NCBI RefSeq assembly: GCF_048266365.1
Contig: NZ_JBLWZP010000009.1
Coordinates: forward strand, 62,001 to 126,000
Direction of reading: 5' to 3'
Origin: Galbibacter sp048266365
GTDB taxonomy: Bacteria; Bacteroidota; Bacteroidia; Flavobacteriales; Flavobacteriaceae
Length of the DNA: 64,000 nt
Below are positions 1 to 9,292 of the stretch, one piece after another. The stretch's first letter is position 1, and each line of letters begins with the position of its first letter. The position numbers and the translations under genes are program-made. The notes beneath the pieces are model-generated. The model made no database searches. It was not told the DNA's origin and saw nothing but the letters and a program-made list of their open reading frames with translations.

Positions 1-270
1 ACCGCTGAAAATATAGTGTATCGATGAACATTAGGCTATTGCTTTTAATTTGTATTGCTAAACTACCTATAACCAGTACACACTTACAAGAAATTTAATA
101 CATCATCTATACATCAATCCTAAGAATATCCATAATTTCAAGAGTTTATGATACTTAAATCCATCCATTGTTGCTTAAATCCCTAATATATTGTTAATTT
201 AAAAACTAAACTCTCTGAAGAATAACAAATTATGTTAAATTGCCTTAATTTTTAACAAAACGATTCTAAT
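1..270. other. Intergenic leader before M13 peptidase gene
   Basis: A+T-rich DNA with no convincing open frame on either strand. It presumably holds the promoter of the peptidase gene that starts at 271, but I could not find a good TTG / TAnnTTTG pair. Any gene to the left lies outside the window. Confidence 0.4.
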
Positions 271-2346
271 ATGAAGTTCAATCTCCAAAAACCTTTGTTT
301 TATGGGTTAAGTTCAGTTTTACTAGTGACTGCTTGTAAGACTGAGAACAAAAAGGAAGTGGCTGAAGTGGAAACTATTCCCGGTATTAATTTATCCTATA
401 TGGATACTACCACTAGCCCTAAAGAAGATTTTTTCAGATATGTTAATGGAACATGGCTTGATGAAACTACAATCCCAGATGATAAAACTACCTGGGGGAG
501 TTTCAATGAACTACGTGTTCAAACCGATAACGATGCTTTGGCCGTTTTATATGAAGCTGAAAAGAACCCAAATTTGGATCCGAATTCAGATCAGGCAAAA
601 GCGGTACGCTTATTCCAATCTATCATGGATACCACCTCTAGAAATGAGCAAGGCGTAAGTCCGTTAAAGCCCTATTTAGATAAAATAGAGACGATTAAAA
701 ATGTTGGCGATCTACAAAATTATTTAACCGAAATGACCCCTGTTACCGGGCCAACCATATTCAGATTTGGTGTAGGTTCAGATGCCAAGGATAGTAATAA
801 GAATACTGCTTATCTCGGAGCTGGTAGTTTAGGTCTTCCTGACCGTGATTACTACTTAGACCAAGACGATGATAGTAAGGAGATTAGAGAGAAGTATGTT
901 GCCCACATTACCAGAATGCTTCAATTCATTGGTTTAGATCAAGAGCAAGCAGCTAAGCAGGCTGAAGAAATTCTTACTTTTGAAACGCAATTGGCAGAAC
1001 CAATGTTGGATAAGGTTCAAAGAAGAGACCCTAATACAACTTATAATCCAACTGCCATTGCTGATTTACAGCAAAAGGTTTCAGCATTTGACTGGAAGGG
1101 TTATTTGAGTGCCATTGGTGCTCCTAGTGTAGATACCATTGATATCAGCCAAGTGGCTTATATAGAATCTTTACAAGATGTATTCCAAGAGTCAAACGTT
1201 GCAACATTGAAAAATTACCTTCGCTGGTCATTGCTTAACGGGGCTGCTAGCAACTTATCCATGGATATGGAGCGTGCAAATTGGGATTTTTATAGCAAAG
1301 AGTTAAGAGGCGCTAAAAAACAAGAACCGCTTGAGAAAAGAGCACTTCAAAGAGTAAACGGATCTTTGGGTGAGGCTTTAGGTAAACTCTATGTAGAGAA
1401 GAAATTTCCGGCTGAGGCAAAGGCTATCGCAAAAGAAATGGTAGCGAATGTATTTGAGGCTTATGAAGCAAGAATCAATGCATTGCCTTGGATGGATCCA
1501 ATGACCAAGAAAAAGGCCATTGAGAAAATTGAAAAAACAACCGTTAAAGTTGGTTATCCTGATGTATGGAAGGATTATTCTGCAATAGATATTAAAGTAG
1601 CTGATCAAGGTGGATCCTACTTCCAAAATGGCCTAAACATTCGAAAATGGCATTTTAATCGTACCATTGACAAGTTAGGTAAGCCTGTCGATAAATCGGA
1701 GTGGTTTATGTCACCTCAAACGGTAAATGCGTATTTTAATCCTTCGTTTAATGAGATCGTATTCCCAGCTGCAATTCTTCAGCCACCATTTTTTAATTTT
1801 ACGGCTGATGCTGCTGTGAATTATGGAGGTATTGGTGCAGTTATCGGGCACGAGATATCCCACAGTTTTGATGATAGTGGTGCGGATTACAACGCCGATG
1901 GTAACCTTCAAAACTGGTGGACCGATAAAGATTTAACCCAATTCAATGCTTTGGGTGATTCTTTGGCTGCACAGTATAGTCGTATTGAAGTGCTTCCAGA
2001 TGTATTTATCAATGGTAAGTTTACCCTTGGTGAAAACATTGGAGATCTTGGTGGAGTGAATGCTGCTTATGACGGTTTACAATTACACCTTAAGGAGCAC
2101 GGAGCACCTGGATTAATCGATGGATTTACTCCAGAGCAACGATTCTTTATGTCTTGGGCAACCGTATGGAGAACTAAGATGAGAGATGAGGCGTTAAAAA
2201 CTAGAATAAAAACAGATCCACATTCTCCAGGGATGTATCGTGCAACCCAACCTTTAATTAACATGGAAGTGTTTTACAAAGCCTTCGATATTAAGCAAGG
2301 GGATGCTATATACCTCAATCCTGAAGAGCGCGTTAAGATTTGGTAA
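271..2346 (+). CDS. M13 family metallopeptidase lipoprotein (PepO/neprilysin-like)
   Basis: Zinc endopeptidase of the neprilysin family, expected to act on peptides at the cell envelope. The N-terminus has a hydrophobic stretch ending in a lipobox (LLVTAC, Cys at about residue 22), so a membrane-anchored lipoprotein is expected. The long N-terminal M13 lid domain precedes the catalytic part, which carries HEISH (zinc ligands and catalytic Glu, about residues 526-530) and GENIGDLGG (third ligand, about residue 587). The 691 residues are full length, although the C-terminus ends VKIW rather than the more usual CRVW. It stands alone and converges on the next gene across a strong hairpin. Family assignment is firm; the substrate is unknown. 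Confidence 0.93.
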   Translation: MKFNLQKPLFYGLSSVLLVTACKTENKKEVAEVETIPGINLSYMDTTTSPKEDFFRYVNGTWLDETTIPDDKTTWGSFNELRVQTDNDALAVLYEAEKNPNLDPNSDQAKAVRLFQSIMDTTSRNEQGVSPLKPYLDKIETIKNVGDLQNYLTEMTPVTGPTIFRFGVGSDAKDSNKNTAYLGAGSLGLPDRDYYLDQDDDSKEIREKYVAHITRMLQFIGLDQEQAAKQAEEILTFETQLAEPMLDKVQRRDPNTTYNPTAIADLQQKVSAFDWKGYLSAIGAPSVDTIDISQVAYIESLQDVFQESNVATLKNYLRWSLLNGAASNLSMDMERANWDFYSKELRGAKKQEPLEKRALQRVNGSLGEALGKLYVEKKFPAEAKAIAKEMVANVFEAYEARINALPWMDPMTKKKAIEKIEKTTVKVGYPDVWKDYSAIDIKVADQGGSYFQNGLNIRKWHFNRTIDKLGKPVDKSEWFMSPQTVNAYFNPSFNEIVFPAAILQPPFFNFTADAAVNYGGIGAVIGHEISHSFDDSGADYNADGNLQNWWTDKDLTQFNALGDSLAAQYSRIEVLPDVFINGKFTLGENIGDLGGVNAAYDGLQLHLKEHGAPGLIDGFTPEQRFFMSWATVWRTKMRDEALKTRIKTDPHSPGMYRATQPLINMEVFYKAFDIKQGDAIYLNPEERVKIW

Positions 2347-2385
2347 GGAGTTCTTGATGAAGAAGTCATGATTCGTTATAACAAA

Positions 2386-2423
2386 ACAAAAGGCATCCTT
2401 ATTTTACTCTGGATGCCTTTTGT
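2386..2423. terminator. Bidirectional rho-independent terminator
   Basis: A 13-bp perfect stem (2386-2398 pairing with 2411-2423, sequence ACAAAAGGCATCC on the left arm) closes a 12-nt loop. A-rich and T-rich arm ends make it usable in both directions. It lies between the convergent M13 peptidase and TPR genes. Confidence 0.8.
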
Positions 2424-2446
2424 AATATAGGAGTAACTTTTAAAGC

Positions 2447-3154
2447 TTATTTCTGTTCCGTAGCCGGAGTAGCCTCTTGAGCCTTTTGATTTAGTAAAAG
2501 CTCTTTGATTTGAAGCGCCAATTTAAAATTAGGAGCTATTGCAATCGCCTGGTCAATATAGGTGATCGCCTGATCGATGTTAGTTTTATCCTTATTGTAT
2601 GCCAACAAACCTTTTTGATACGTAAATGCAGCCTTTAAGGGAACTTGGTAAGGAGGGTTTGATTGATAAAATGGTAACACATCCTTATCTGTAGCGTGTT
2701 CCAAACCATATTTGATATAGGTTTCAGCTTCCGCAGTCTTACCTATTTGTAGGTTGAGATCAACTATGTCGTAGGCTACATAAATATCAGGTTTTCTTCC
2801 GAACATAATATCAAATTGCGCCACGGCTAGTTGAGGCTGATTTAAAGCCTTTAGTGAGCGTGCTTTGACTTCTACTGCCAAATCCGATGCCTTTGGGTCA
2901 TTTTCTGTTCCTAGTAAATTTATAGCTTGTACATGTTGTCCTGAATTACTATAGAAAAAAGCAAGGGTGTCCTTACGAGCCTCATTGGGTTGTAGTACGT
3001 TCATGTGCGTTAATGCATTAATAACGCCTTGCACATCACCTTGTTCCTTCATTTGCTCGTAAAAAGCTTTGTAATGCGTAAAAAGTTGCGAATTGCTTTG
3101 GGAGAATCCAAAGCAAAAAGAACAAAGCATAATTGTAGTAAGTGTTTTCTTCAT
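2447..3154 (-). CDS. Exported tetratricopeptide-repeat protein
   Basis: A 235-residue protein with a signal peptide (hydrophobic segment LTTIMLCSFCFGFSQS, cleavage expected after FGFSQ). The rest is helical with TPR-like spacing; clear repeat units include the stretch around residues 105-150 (LNQPQLAVAQFDIMFG) and one near the C-terminus (DQAITYIDQAIAIAPNF). TPRs act as protein-binding scaffolds, so a periplasmic adaptor role is plausible but no partner is indicated. It is monocistronic as far as the sequence shows. The product class is well supported; the function is not known. Confidence 0.75.
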   Translation of the reverse strand: MKKTLTTIMLCSFCFGFSQSNSQLFTHYKAFYEQMKEQGDVQGVINALTHMNVLQPNEARKDTLAFFYSNSGQHVQAINLLGTENDPKASDLAVEVKARSLKALNQPQLAVAQFDIMFGRKPDIYVAYDIVDLNLQIGKTAEAETYIKYGLEHATDKDVLPFYQSNPPYQVPLKAAFTYQKGLLAYNKDKTNIDQAITYIDQAIAIAPNFKLALQIKELLLNQKAQEATPATEQK

Positions 3155-3576
3155 CTCTAACTAGTTATGGTTTAACCTCGTTGTACTATTGTAGTTTAGC
3201 GCAAAGCTATTAATTTTTTTAATATGCTGGCTGTGTATTTTTTTAAGAGTTCCTATACGCAATTAAGGTTATTTGCACCTACAGACTCACTACTGTAGAA
3301 TCCCAATAATTTATGTCGTTGTATAATAGATGATAACCATGTGTATAAAAAAAAGAGAGCTAGTTAAAAACCGCTCTCTTTCTTAATAAACTAATCTAAA
3401 CTAACTTAAAAACCTAACCTAATCTTATAAGTTCAAAAAATGAAAACTATAATTCTTTTTCTTTTTCTTCACTGGTGTAAAGATACTAAACATAGACGCA
3501 TAACTTGATCATTTATAATTGGTTTAACCATTATTTAACTGGAATATAGTCTATGTGTTAAGGATTTTAACGGAAG
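3155..3576. other. 422-bp intergenic region with one hairpin
   Basis: No open frame worth calling. The right-hand part holds the hairpin at 3352-3381 followed by a run rich in CTAA/CTTAA words (3385-3425). The left part presumably contains the minus-strand promoter of the TPR gene. The remainder shows nothing I can name. Confidence 0.5.
3352..3381. terminator. Hairpin, terminator-like or small-RNA end
   Basis: A 9-bp perfect stem (AAAGAGAGC at 3352-3360, GCTCTCTTT at 3373-3381) with a 12-nt loop. An A-tract on the left gives a T-tract when read on the minus strand; the right side has only a short TTTCTT. It lies about 200 bp from either neighbouring gene. It could end the epimerase transcript (which ends at 3577, minus strand) or be the 3' end of an unannotated RNA. 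Confidence 0.5.
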
Positions 3577-4389
3577 TCACATATCCAGCTCTGGATATTT
3601 GAATTCATATCCTAACTTACTGTTAATATAAATGGAATTTACGGTCTTTCCTAGGGTCAATTCTTCCCCTTCGAAAGGAGGTAGCTTTAGATCCAACTTT
3701 TTTGCAATTCTAGAATAATATTCTTTCCTTGTCGGGTGTGAGGGTGCAACAGCATTAATGATTGGACTATCGATGACATTGTCCATCACATGATGGATGA
3801 TGCCAATACAATCTTCTAAATGAATCAGATTCACTGGCTGATTTGGATTTTGTAAACTGTCCCGATTGGCGAGTTGAAACACCGGATGTCTTCCCGGTCC
3901 ATAAAGTCCTGCGCACCGAATTACTTTAATAGATAAATTCTCACAATCCATCAATAATTTTTCCGCTTCCAAAATCTGCCTTCCACTCTCAGTAAGTGGT
4001 CGAGTAAGGCTGTTTTCATCCACCATACACTCAGCGTTTCCATAGACGGATGTACTACTGATAAAGATGATGTTTTTGGTGGTTGTGTCCTGGACTTTTT
4101 TGATCAATGTTCGTATTTTGGATACGAAATTTGATTTCGGATTAGAATTTAATCTTGGAGGAAGGTTAATGACCAAGACATCAAGATCTTTCAAAAAATA
4201 ATCCAAATTTCCTTCAGTGTGATGATTGTGCACCGCGATAAGGAAAGGATTTATGTCGTGTAGGGCTAATGATAGGATTTTATCAACAGAGGTTGTTGAC
4301 CCCCTTACTTGGTAGCCCTTGTTTGCAAAGTGTTTAGCCAGCGGAAATCCCAACCATCCGCATCCCAAAATCCCAATTGTTTTTTGCAT
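3577..4389 (-). CDS. NAD(P)-dependent epimerase/dehydratase family protein (YeeZ-like)
   Basis: A 270-residue Rossmann-fold protein of the extended SDR type. The N-terminus reads IGILGCGWLGFPLAKHF, the GxGxxG dinucleotide-binding loop in the form used by YeeZ-like proteins. Further on it has an SSTSVYG segment matching the SDR active-site Ser/Tyr region. The usual YxxxK motif is not obvious, so oxidoreductase activity cannot be assumed. Its ATG overlaps the stop codon of the upstream M28 peptidase gene (TAATG), so the two are translationally coupled. Substrate unknown. Confidence 0.75.
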   Translation of the reverse strand: MQKTIGILGCGWLGFPLAKHFANKGYQVRGSTTSVDKILSLALHDINPFLIAVHNHHTEGNLDYFLKDLDVLVINLPPRLNSNPKSNFVSKIRTLIKKVQDTTTKNIIFISSTSVYGNAECMVDENSLTRPLTESGRQILEAEKLLMDCENLSIKVIRCAGLYGPGRHPVFQLANRDSLQNPNQPVNLIHLEDCIGIIHHVMDNVIDSPIINAVAPSHPTRKEYYSRIAKKLDLKLPPFEGEELTLGKTVNSIYINSKLGYEFKYPELDM

Positions 4390-6656
4390 TATAATATTAG
4401 AGTTTTTTTAGTGAGTACCGCATCGTTTAAAACAAAGGGCATTACAATGGTGTTCACTGGTCGATCCGGAACACTGAATAAAGGGTGGTTTAAAAGGTCA
4501 TAAGAAGCCTCGTAAAATTCAAAGCTTAGTTGGTCTTGTTGGCTACACTCTAGTTCAATATCGGTAGATTGATTCTCACTGATATAATGGGTGAAAAGCC
4601 GATCTGATCTTTGGAATAAGTAATTCAATGGTATTGGTACACCATTAATGGTGCATTTACTTATTTTAGTAGCTGAGGTGGTAACTTCTAATCGATCTAC
4701 TTTTCTATTATGTGTGATGCGTATTTTTATCTTTCTTCTACCTATAATGGTAGTGTCTTGTATAACTTTTATTGTAGGTCCCTTAATATCTTTAACTGGA
4801 GCAGGTGCAATTTTTGTATAGTTGGTTGCATATTTACTAGTCAATCCTTCGGAGAGCCTACTGGGTTTTATGGTGTCTGATATGTATTGTTGAATCCAGG
4901 GATCCAGTTTATTGTTATAGGTGGCCCAATATGCTTTCTCGGTATCCAAGTCCAGTTGATACACCAGACTGGTAGGGTGTGGTGTCTCTTTGGTAGGCGA
5001 AGCCTGTAAGTGTGCTGCTATTAAAAATACAGCTGTAATACTGAGTCCTACTACGGAATAATTTCTTTTGTTTTTATACTGTCCTATCACTGGTAGTAAC
5101 AATCCAAATAGGAGAACACTAATTACAGTACTACTACCTAATAATTTCATACCTAATCCTACTGGGAACATTTGGATTAGAGGTGCAAGGATCCAAAGTG
5201 CTGGGATACATAGTGCAATCAGGTATCCTATAGGAGGCCTTTTTTCACCACTTTTAATCAACATCCAAAGTGAACCTAGGGTTGCGTATACGGGTATGAT
5301 GAAAAAGCTAGCTCCTTTAAGATAAAACGCTATTCCGAGGCACAAAAGCAGCCACAGTCCAATAGGAACAATGACCAGTTCTGCGATTTCGACGTCTTTT
5401 AACCTTGAATAGATGAAAAAGCAGACGGTAAAACTAAGCGCGGTAAAGGCAGCGATATAATAGTGTCCATTATATGGGAAACCTTGTAATATATCGCTAT
5501 AATTGGGATAGATTGTCTTGAGTAGGGGCCAGGCAAAATAGCCAATTGCTCCGCAAATTACGATACAACCAATAAAGGCAAATAAGCTCTTAAAGATCCC
5601 TTTTGAATTTATACTTCTGTTGGAAATTCCTAAATAGAAAATATATAAAAATAGAAGTGTAGCTAGAACTAGCAATGGAACGATCCAGCTAAATGGATAG
5701 TAAACGAAATTAAATACTGGAAAGTCAAAATAGACGTTGTCCTTATTAGATTTTAAATCGCTAAGATCCGTATTGGCGAAGTAGTCTAAAAGAGGAGCCA
5801 AGTATGAGATCTGATGACGCAGGGTATTTTGATTCACATTCTCGTAACTGTCATTGGCAGTATGGTAATCAAAGTGATCATCAATGAATGCAAAATTAAA
5901 GCCATCGATATTACCAATTTCTCTAAAAACAGTTAGATCTGTGTCGTTGGGTAGCATTTTGTAAATACTATAGGTGAGCGAATTTGCGACGGGATATTCA
6001 ACCCCGGCTTGTTCAAAACTTTCGATGAGCTTCTGGTTTCCACTATTGGTTTCCAATAGCATATAACTAGGTCCACCACTTCCTCTGGCTTCAAAGTTTA
6101 ATACCAATCCAACATCCCTTGCCCAGCGATGTTTACTTACAAATAATCGAGCACCAAGCAGTCCGATCTCCTCTGCATCGCTAAAAAGAACAATGATGTC
6201 ATTTTTCGGTGTTTTTCCACTTTTAATAAGGTTGTTTATTCCTTCTAGAATTACGCTGACTCCGACAGCATCATCGCTCGCACCAAGGGAAGAGTGTGGG
6301 CTGCTATCGTAATGGGATAATAGCAATAGAGCCTCTGATGAATGTGTCCCTTTAATCCTAGCCAGTATGTTACTCACCTTGGTGTAGTTTCCCCAATTCC
6401 CGATGCTACTGCCATGTTGAGTTTCAACTTGCAATCCCATCGACTCAAGTTCAGCAATCAAATACGATTGTACTTCCTTATGTGCTTCGGTCCCTACATA
6501 ATGGGGACGACCGGATATTTTTTTGATGTGTTTTTGCACAGTCTCTATCGAATAACCATAGGTGCTACTATTCTCTTGCGGCATTAGATCATAAAATCGC
6601 CATGCGCAAACAGCTAGTAGAATAAGAAAGGATATGATAAGACTAAATTTTTTCAA
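4389..6656 (-). CDS. M28 family peptidase with multi-pass membrane domain
   Basis: A 755-residue membrane-anchored aminopeptidase-type zinc enzyme. An N-terminal transmembrane segment (residues about 5-22) is followed by the M28 catalytic domain. All expected metal ligands are visible: SHYDSSPH (His115), GASDDAVG (Asp128), SDAEEIG (catalytic Glu162 and ligand Glu163), NFEARG, and DYHTANDSYENV. Residues about 310-560 contain around eight hydrophobic spans, then a soluble C-terminal region. This plan resembles the Fxna/ER-metallopeptidase-1 branch of M28. The stop overlaps the start of the downstream epimerase gene. Family call is firm; substrate unknown. Confidence 0.88.
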   Translation of the reverse strand: MKKFSLIISFLILLAVCAWRFYDLMPQENSSTYGYSIETVQKHIKKISGRPHYVGTEAHKEVQSYLIAELESMGLQVETQHGSSIGNWGNYTKVSNILARIKGTHSSEALLLLSHYDSSPHSSLGASDDAVGVSVILEGINNLIKSGKTPKNDIIVLFSDAEEIGLLGARLFVSKHRWARDVGLVLNFEARGSGGPSYMLLETNSGNQKLIESFEQAGVEYPVANSLTYSIYKMLPNDTDLTVFREIGNIDGFNFAFIDDHFDYHTANDSYENVNQNTLRHQISYLAPLLDYFANTDLSDLKSNKDNVYFDFPVFNFVYYPFSWIVPLLVLATLLFLYIFYLGISNRSINSKGIFKSLFAFIGCIVICGAIGYFAWPLLKTIYPNYSDILQGFPYNGHYYIAAFTALSFTVCFFIYSRLKDVEIAELVIVPIGLWLLLCLGIAFYLKGASFFIIPVYATLGSLWMLIKSGEKRPPIGYLIALCIPALWILAPLIQMFPVGLGMKLLGSSTVISVLLFGLLLPVIGQYKNKRNYSVVGLSITAVFLIAAHLQASPTKETPHPTSLVYQLDLDTEKAYWATYNNKLDPWIQQYISDTIKPSRLSEGLTSKYATNYTKIAPAPVKDIKGPTIKVIQDTTIIGRRKIKIRITHNRKVDRLEVTTSATKISKCTINGVPIPLNYLFQRSDRLFTHYISENQSTDIELECSQQDQLSFEFYEASYDLLNHPLFSVPDRPVNTIVMPFVLNDAVLTKKTLIL

Positions 6657-6840
6657 ACACTGTTGTTTTGATGACCTTTCATAAAAATACGGAATATATT
6701 ATTAATTGGTACTATTTTCCTGATTTTATGTTTTTAGTAATACGCACAAAATTTAATGATATAATTGCGAATAATTTATAAAATATCCAAATATTTTCAC
6801 TATATTTAATGTTTACAGCAATTTAAAAAAACAGAGCAGG

Positions 6841-7302
6841 ATGGGTATTAAAAGTTTTCAGGGAGCCAGGGAAGATCAAAAGAAGGAGTACCACGCTCCC
6901 ATATTGGTGTCAGATTATATGACGAGGAATTTGGTGATCTTTAAACCCGAGCAATCCATACTGGAGGTCATGGAGCTTTTGGTGAAACATAAGATTTCAG
7001 GGGGACCAGTTTGTGATGATAGGGGAAAATTAGTTGGTATAATATCCGAAGCTGATTGTATGAAGCAAATTTCAGAAAGTCGTTACTTCAACCAACCTAT
7101 TTTAGATAAAAGTGTAGAAAGGTTTATGACCACCCAGGTAGAGACAATTCCTTCCGATATGAATATCTTTGACGCAGCGTCTCAGTTTTACAATGGACAT
7201 AGACGTCGTCTACCGGTGATGGATCAGGGTAAACTTGTTGGTCAGATCAGTAGAAAGGATGTGGTTATTGCAGCCTTAAAACTCAATAGTCATAATTATT
7301 AA
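6841..7302 (+). CDS. CBS-domain pair protein
   Basis: A 153-residue cytoplasmic protein made almost entirely of two CBS motifs. The first runs from about residue 25 (VSDYMTRNLVIFKPEQSIL) and the second from about residue 90 (VERFMTTQVETIPSDMNIF). CBS pairs bind adenine nucleotides and act as energy-state sensors. No catalytic domain is attached, so it probably regulates another protein or acts as a free nucleotide sensor. It diverges from the M28 gene and converges on the GNAT-nitrilase gene with only about 30 bp between ends. Confidence 0.85.
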   Translation: MGIKSFQGAREDQKKEYHAPILVSDYMTRNLVIFKPEQSILEVMELLVKHKISGGPVCDDRGKLVGIISEADCMKQISESRYFNQPILDKSVERFMTTQVETIPSDMNIFDAASQFYNGHRRRLPVMDQGKLVGQISRKDVVIAALKLNSHNY

Positions 7303-7331
7303 TCCTTAGGGTGTGCTGCAGTGAGTCGATT

Positions 7332-8867
7332 CTAACCTTTGGTTTGCTGTTTGTTAACCACCTCATAAAGGTCGTGTCTGCGATCCTTTAAAACCCGAAC
7401 GCTCCCGTATTGATGGAGTTCCTTTAATAAGTCCATATTGACATCAACGATAAGAGTCATTTCTGTATTCGGAGTTGCCTGTGCTTTAATGCCATCGTTT
7501 GGGAAGGCAAAATCGGAGGGTGTGAGAACTGCCGCTTGGGCGTATTGTATGTCCATATTATTGACTTTAGGTAAATTACCTACGCAGCCCGCAATTACGA
7601 CATAACATTCGTTTTCAATAGCTCTTGCTTGCGCACAGCTCTTAACTCTGGTATAGCCATTTTGAGTGTCAGTTAAAAACGGGACAAAGAGCAATTGCAT
7701 TCCTTGGTCAGCCATAATTCTACTGAGTTCTGGGAATTCTATATCATAACAAATCATAATACCAATCTTGCCACAATCCGTGTCAAAGGTTTTGATTTGG
7801 TCACCACCCTTCATTCCCCAATGTGCAACTTCATTGGGTGTAATATGTATTTTTGTGTAAATCTCTGAAGAACCATCGCGTTTACACAAAAAGCCAGAGT
7901 TGTATAAATTACCATCTACAATATGTGGCATACTACCGGTGATGATATTGATGTTGTATGAGATGGCAAATTCCTGAAACTTCTGATAGATGGGCTCGGT
8001 GTATTTTGCCAGCTCTCTTATGGCATCCGCTTCATTGAGGTGATTGTAATCAGCCATTAATGGGGCAATAAAAAACTCGGGAAATAGTGCGAAATCACTG
8101 CCATAACCTGATACCGCGTCTATGAAGAACTCCGCCTGATCAAACAGGGATTCAAGATTCTTTAAAGGCCGCATTTGCCATTGGATAAGTCCAAGTCGAA
8201 CCACTGATTTTTCTAGGTTGATCAATTTAGGACTTTGGTCGTAATAAATATTGTGCCATTCCATAAGAACAGCATATTCTAAGGAATGGACGTCGCCTTC
8301 CAAATAATTTTTCATGATTTTCTTGACGTGAAAATCGTTACTCAATTGAAAAGCCAGTACTGGATCAAATAGTTCCTTCATTTTGACCTTTTCAATATAG
8401 TCTTTAGGGGTAATTTGGTCGGCGTATTTATTGTAGTTTGGAATACGGCCGGCAAACATAATGGACTTTAGGTTTAATTGCTCAGTGAGCTCTTTTCGCT
8501 TTTCATAAAGCCGTCTTCCTAATCGCAGACCCCTGTATTTGGGGTGTATAAATACATCGATTCCATATAAGATATTCCCTTTAGGGTTGTGTGTTGAAAA
8601 GGTATAATTCCCGGTGATTTCTTCATAGGTATGGTTGTCGTCAATTTGGGATTGATCTAGAATAATAGAAAGGGCGCAGCCTACGACTTTGTCGTCTACC
8701 AAAACCACCAATTGACCGTCGGGAAAAAGCGATAGTAATTTACGAATTTCACTTTGTTTCCAGGGTGCATCTTCAATCCCATTATAGGCTTCTATCATGG
8801 AAGTCCGCAGTTCTAAATAGTCCTGCATTACTAAATTCCGAACTTCAAGTTTGTTGATGGTTTCCAT
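7332..8867 (-). CDS. GNAT acetyltransferase / carbon-nitrogen hydrolase fusion
   Basis: A two-domain protein of 511 residues. Residues about 5-160 form a GNAT N-acetyltransferase domain with the acetyl-CoA loop region YRGLRLGRRLYEKRKEL. Residues about 220-500 form a nitrilase-superfamily domain. Its Glu-Lys-Cys triad is intact: FPEFFIAP, YTKIHITPNE and MICYDIEFPE (Cys373). Nitrilase-family enzymes hydrolyse amide or nitrile C-N bonds. The fusion occurs widely in Bacteroidetes and other bacteria, with no substrate known to me. It is flanked by unrelated genes and appears monocistronic. Confidence 0.9.
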   Translation of the reverse strand: METINKLEVRNLVMQDYLELRTSMIEAYNGIEDAPWKQSEIRKLLSLFPDGQLVVLVDDKVVGCALSIILDQSQIDDNHTYEEITGNYTFSTHNPKGNILYGIDVFIHPKYRGLRLGRRLYEKRKELTEQLNLKSIMFAGRIPNYNKYADQITPKDYIEKVKMKELFDPVLAFQLSNDFHVKKIMKNYLEGDVHSLEYAVLMEWHNIYYDQSPKLINLEKSVVRLGLIQWQMRPLKNLESLFDQAEFFIDAVSGYGSDFALFPEFFIAPLMADYNHLNEADAIRELAKYTEPIYQKFQEFAISYNINIITGSMPHIVDGNLYNSGFLCKRDGSSEIYTKIHITPNEVAHWGMKGGDQIKTFDTDCGKIGIMICYDIEFPELSRIMADQGMQLLFVPFLTDTQNGYTRVKSCAQARAIENECYVVIAGCVGNLPKVNNMDIQYAQAAVLTPSDFAFPNDGIKAQATPNTEMTLIVDVNMDLLKELHQYGSVRVLKDRRHDLYEVVNKQQTKG

Positions 8868-8995
8868 ATTAGATATATTGAATTTTTGCGTGCTTGGGGA
8901 AGGAGGGAAGTCGATTTAAAAAAGAGACTGCCTTAACAGTTGTTAATTTAGGAAAAAAAGTAAAGCAAAGAGGTGGGAAAGTGTCTCTATCACCT

Positions 8996-9028
8996 AAAGT
9001 CGCTTTGGTATGGTAGCCGAGCGACTTT
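8996..9028. terminator. Inverted repeat after the miniprotein gene
   Basis: AAAGTCGCT at 8996-9004 pairs with AGCGACTTT at 9020-9028 (9 bp, 15-nt loop), about 10 bp past the stop of the minus-strand miniprotein gene. There is no T-run beyond it on the minus strand, so it is a weak terminator candidate or an RNA-stabilising hairpin. Confidence 0.45.
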
Positions 9029-9036
9029 GGTTTAAC

Positions 9037-9207
9037 CTAAGCAGCTTTTTCTTTTACTAAGTCGAAGCAAGGACATCTGCCACAGCGTTTAGATTCGCTT
9101 TTTCGATATTTTTCACAACAATTGGACTTAAGACCTTTTGTCTTAAGATCTTTAAGCTTGTTTTTTTTATCCTTTTTGTCCTTTTTGTCTTTCTTATTTT
9201 TGCCCAA
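9037..9207 (-). CDS. Lys-rich, Cys-rich miniprotein
   Basis: A 56-residue basic protein beginning MGKNKKDKKDKK and ending with a cysteine cluster, CCEKYRKSESKRCGRCPCFD. I recall similar KKCCEKYKKxGKxCKxCPCFD proteins in Flavobacteria, all without known function. Six cysteines in the last 30 residues suggest metal binding. The frame is open to 9231, but an exact TAnnTTTG box at 9236-9243 puts the transcription start near 9229. That favours the internal TTG at 9207-9205 as start and excludes the TTG at 9231. It lies downstream of ferritin on the same strand; an iron or redox role is only a guess. Confidence 0.6.
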   Translation of the reverse strand: MGKNKKDKKDKKDKKNKLKDLKTKGLKSNCCEKYRKSESKRCGRCPCFDLVKEKAA

Positions 9208-9235
9208 GACTATACCTATTTCGTATAACAATGGG

Positions 9236-9243
9236 CAAATATA
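9236..9243 (-). promoter_or_regulatory. Bacteroidetes -7 box (TATATTTG)
   Basis: Exact match to the flavobacterial TAnnTTTG consensus on the minus strand, ahead of the Lys/Cys-rich miniprotein. There is no clear TTG about 20 bp upstream, only T-rich sequence. It implies a short leader and decides the start codon. Confidence 0.45.
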
Positions 9244-9292
9244 TTTATTTAAATTAAATCTAAATAAACTTTAACACTAATATCTTCTAAAA

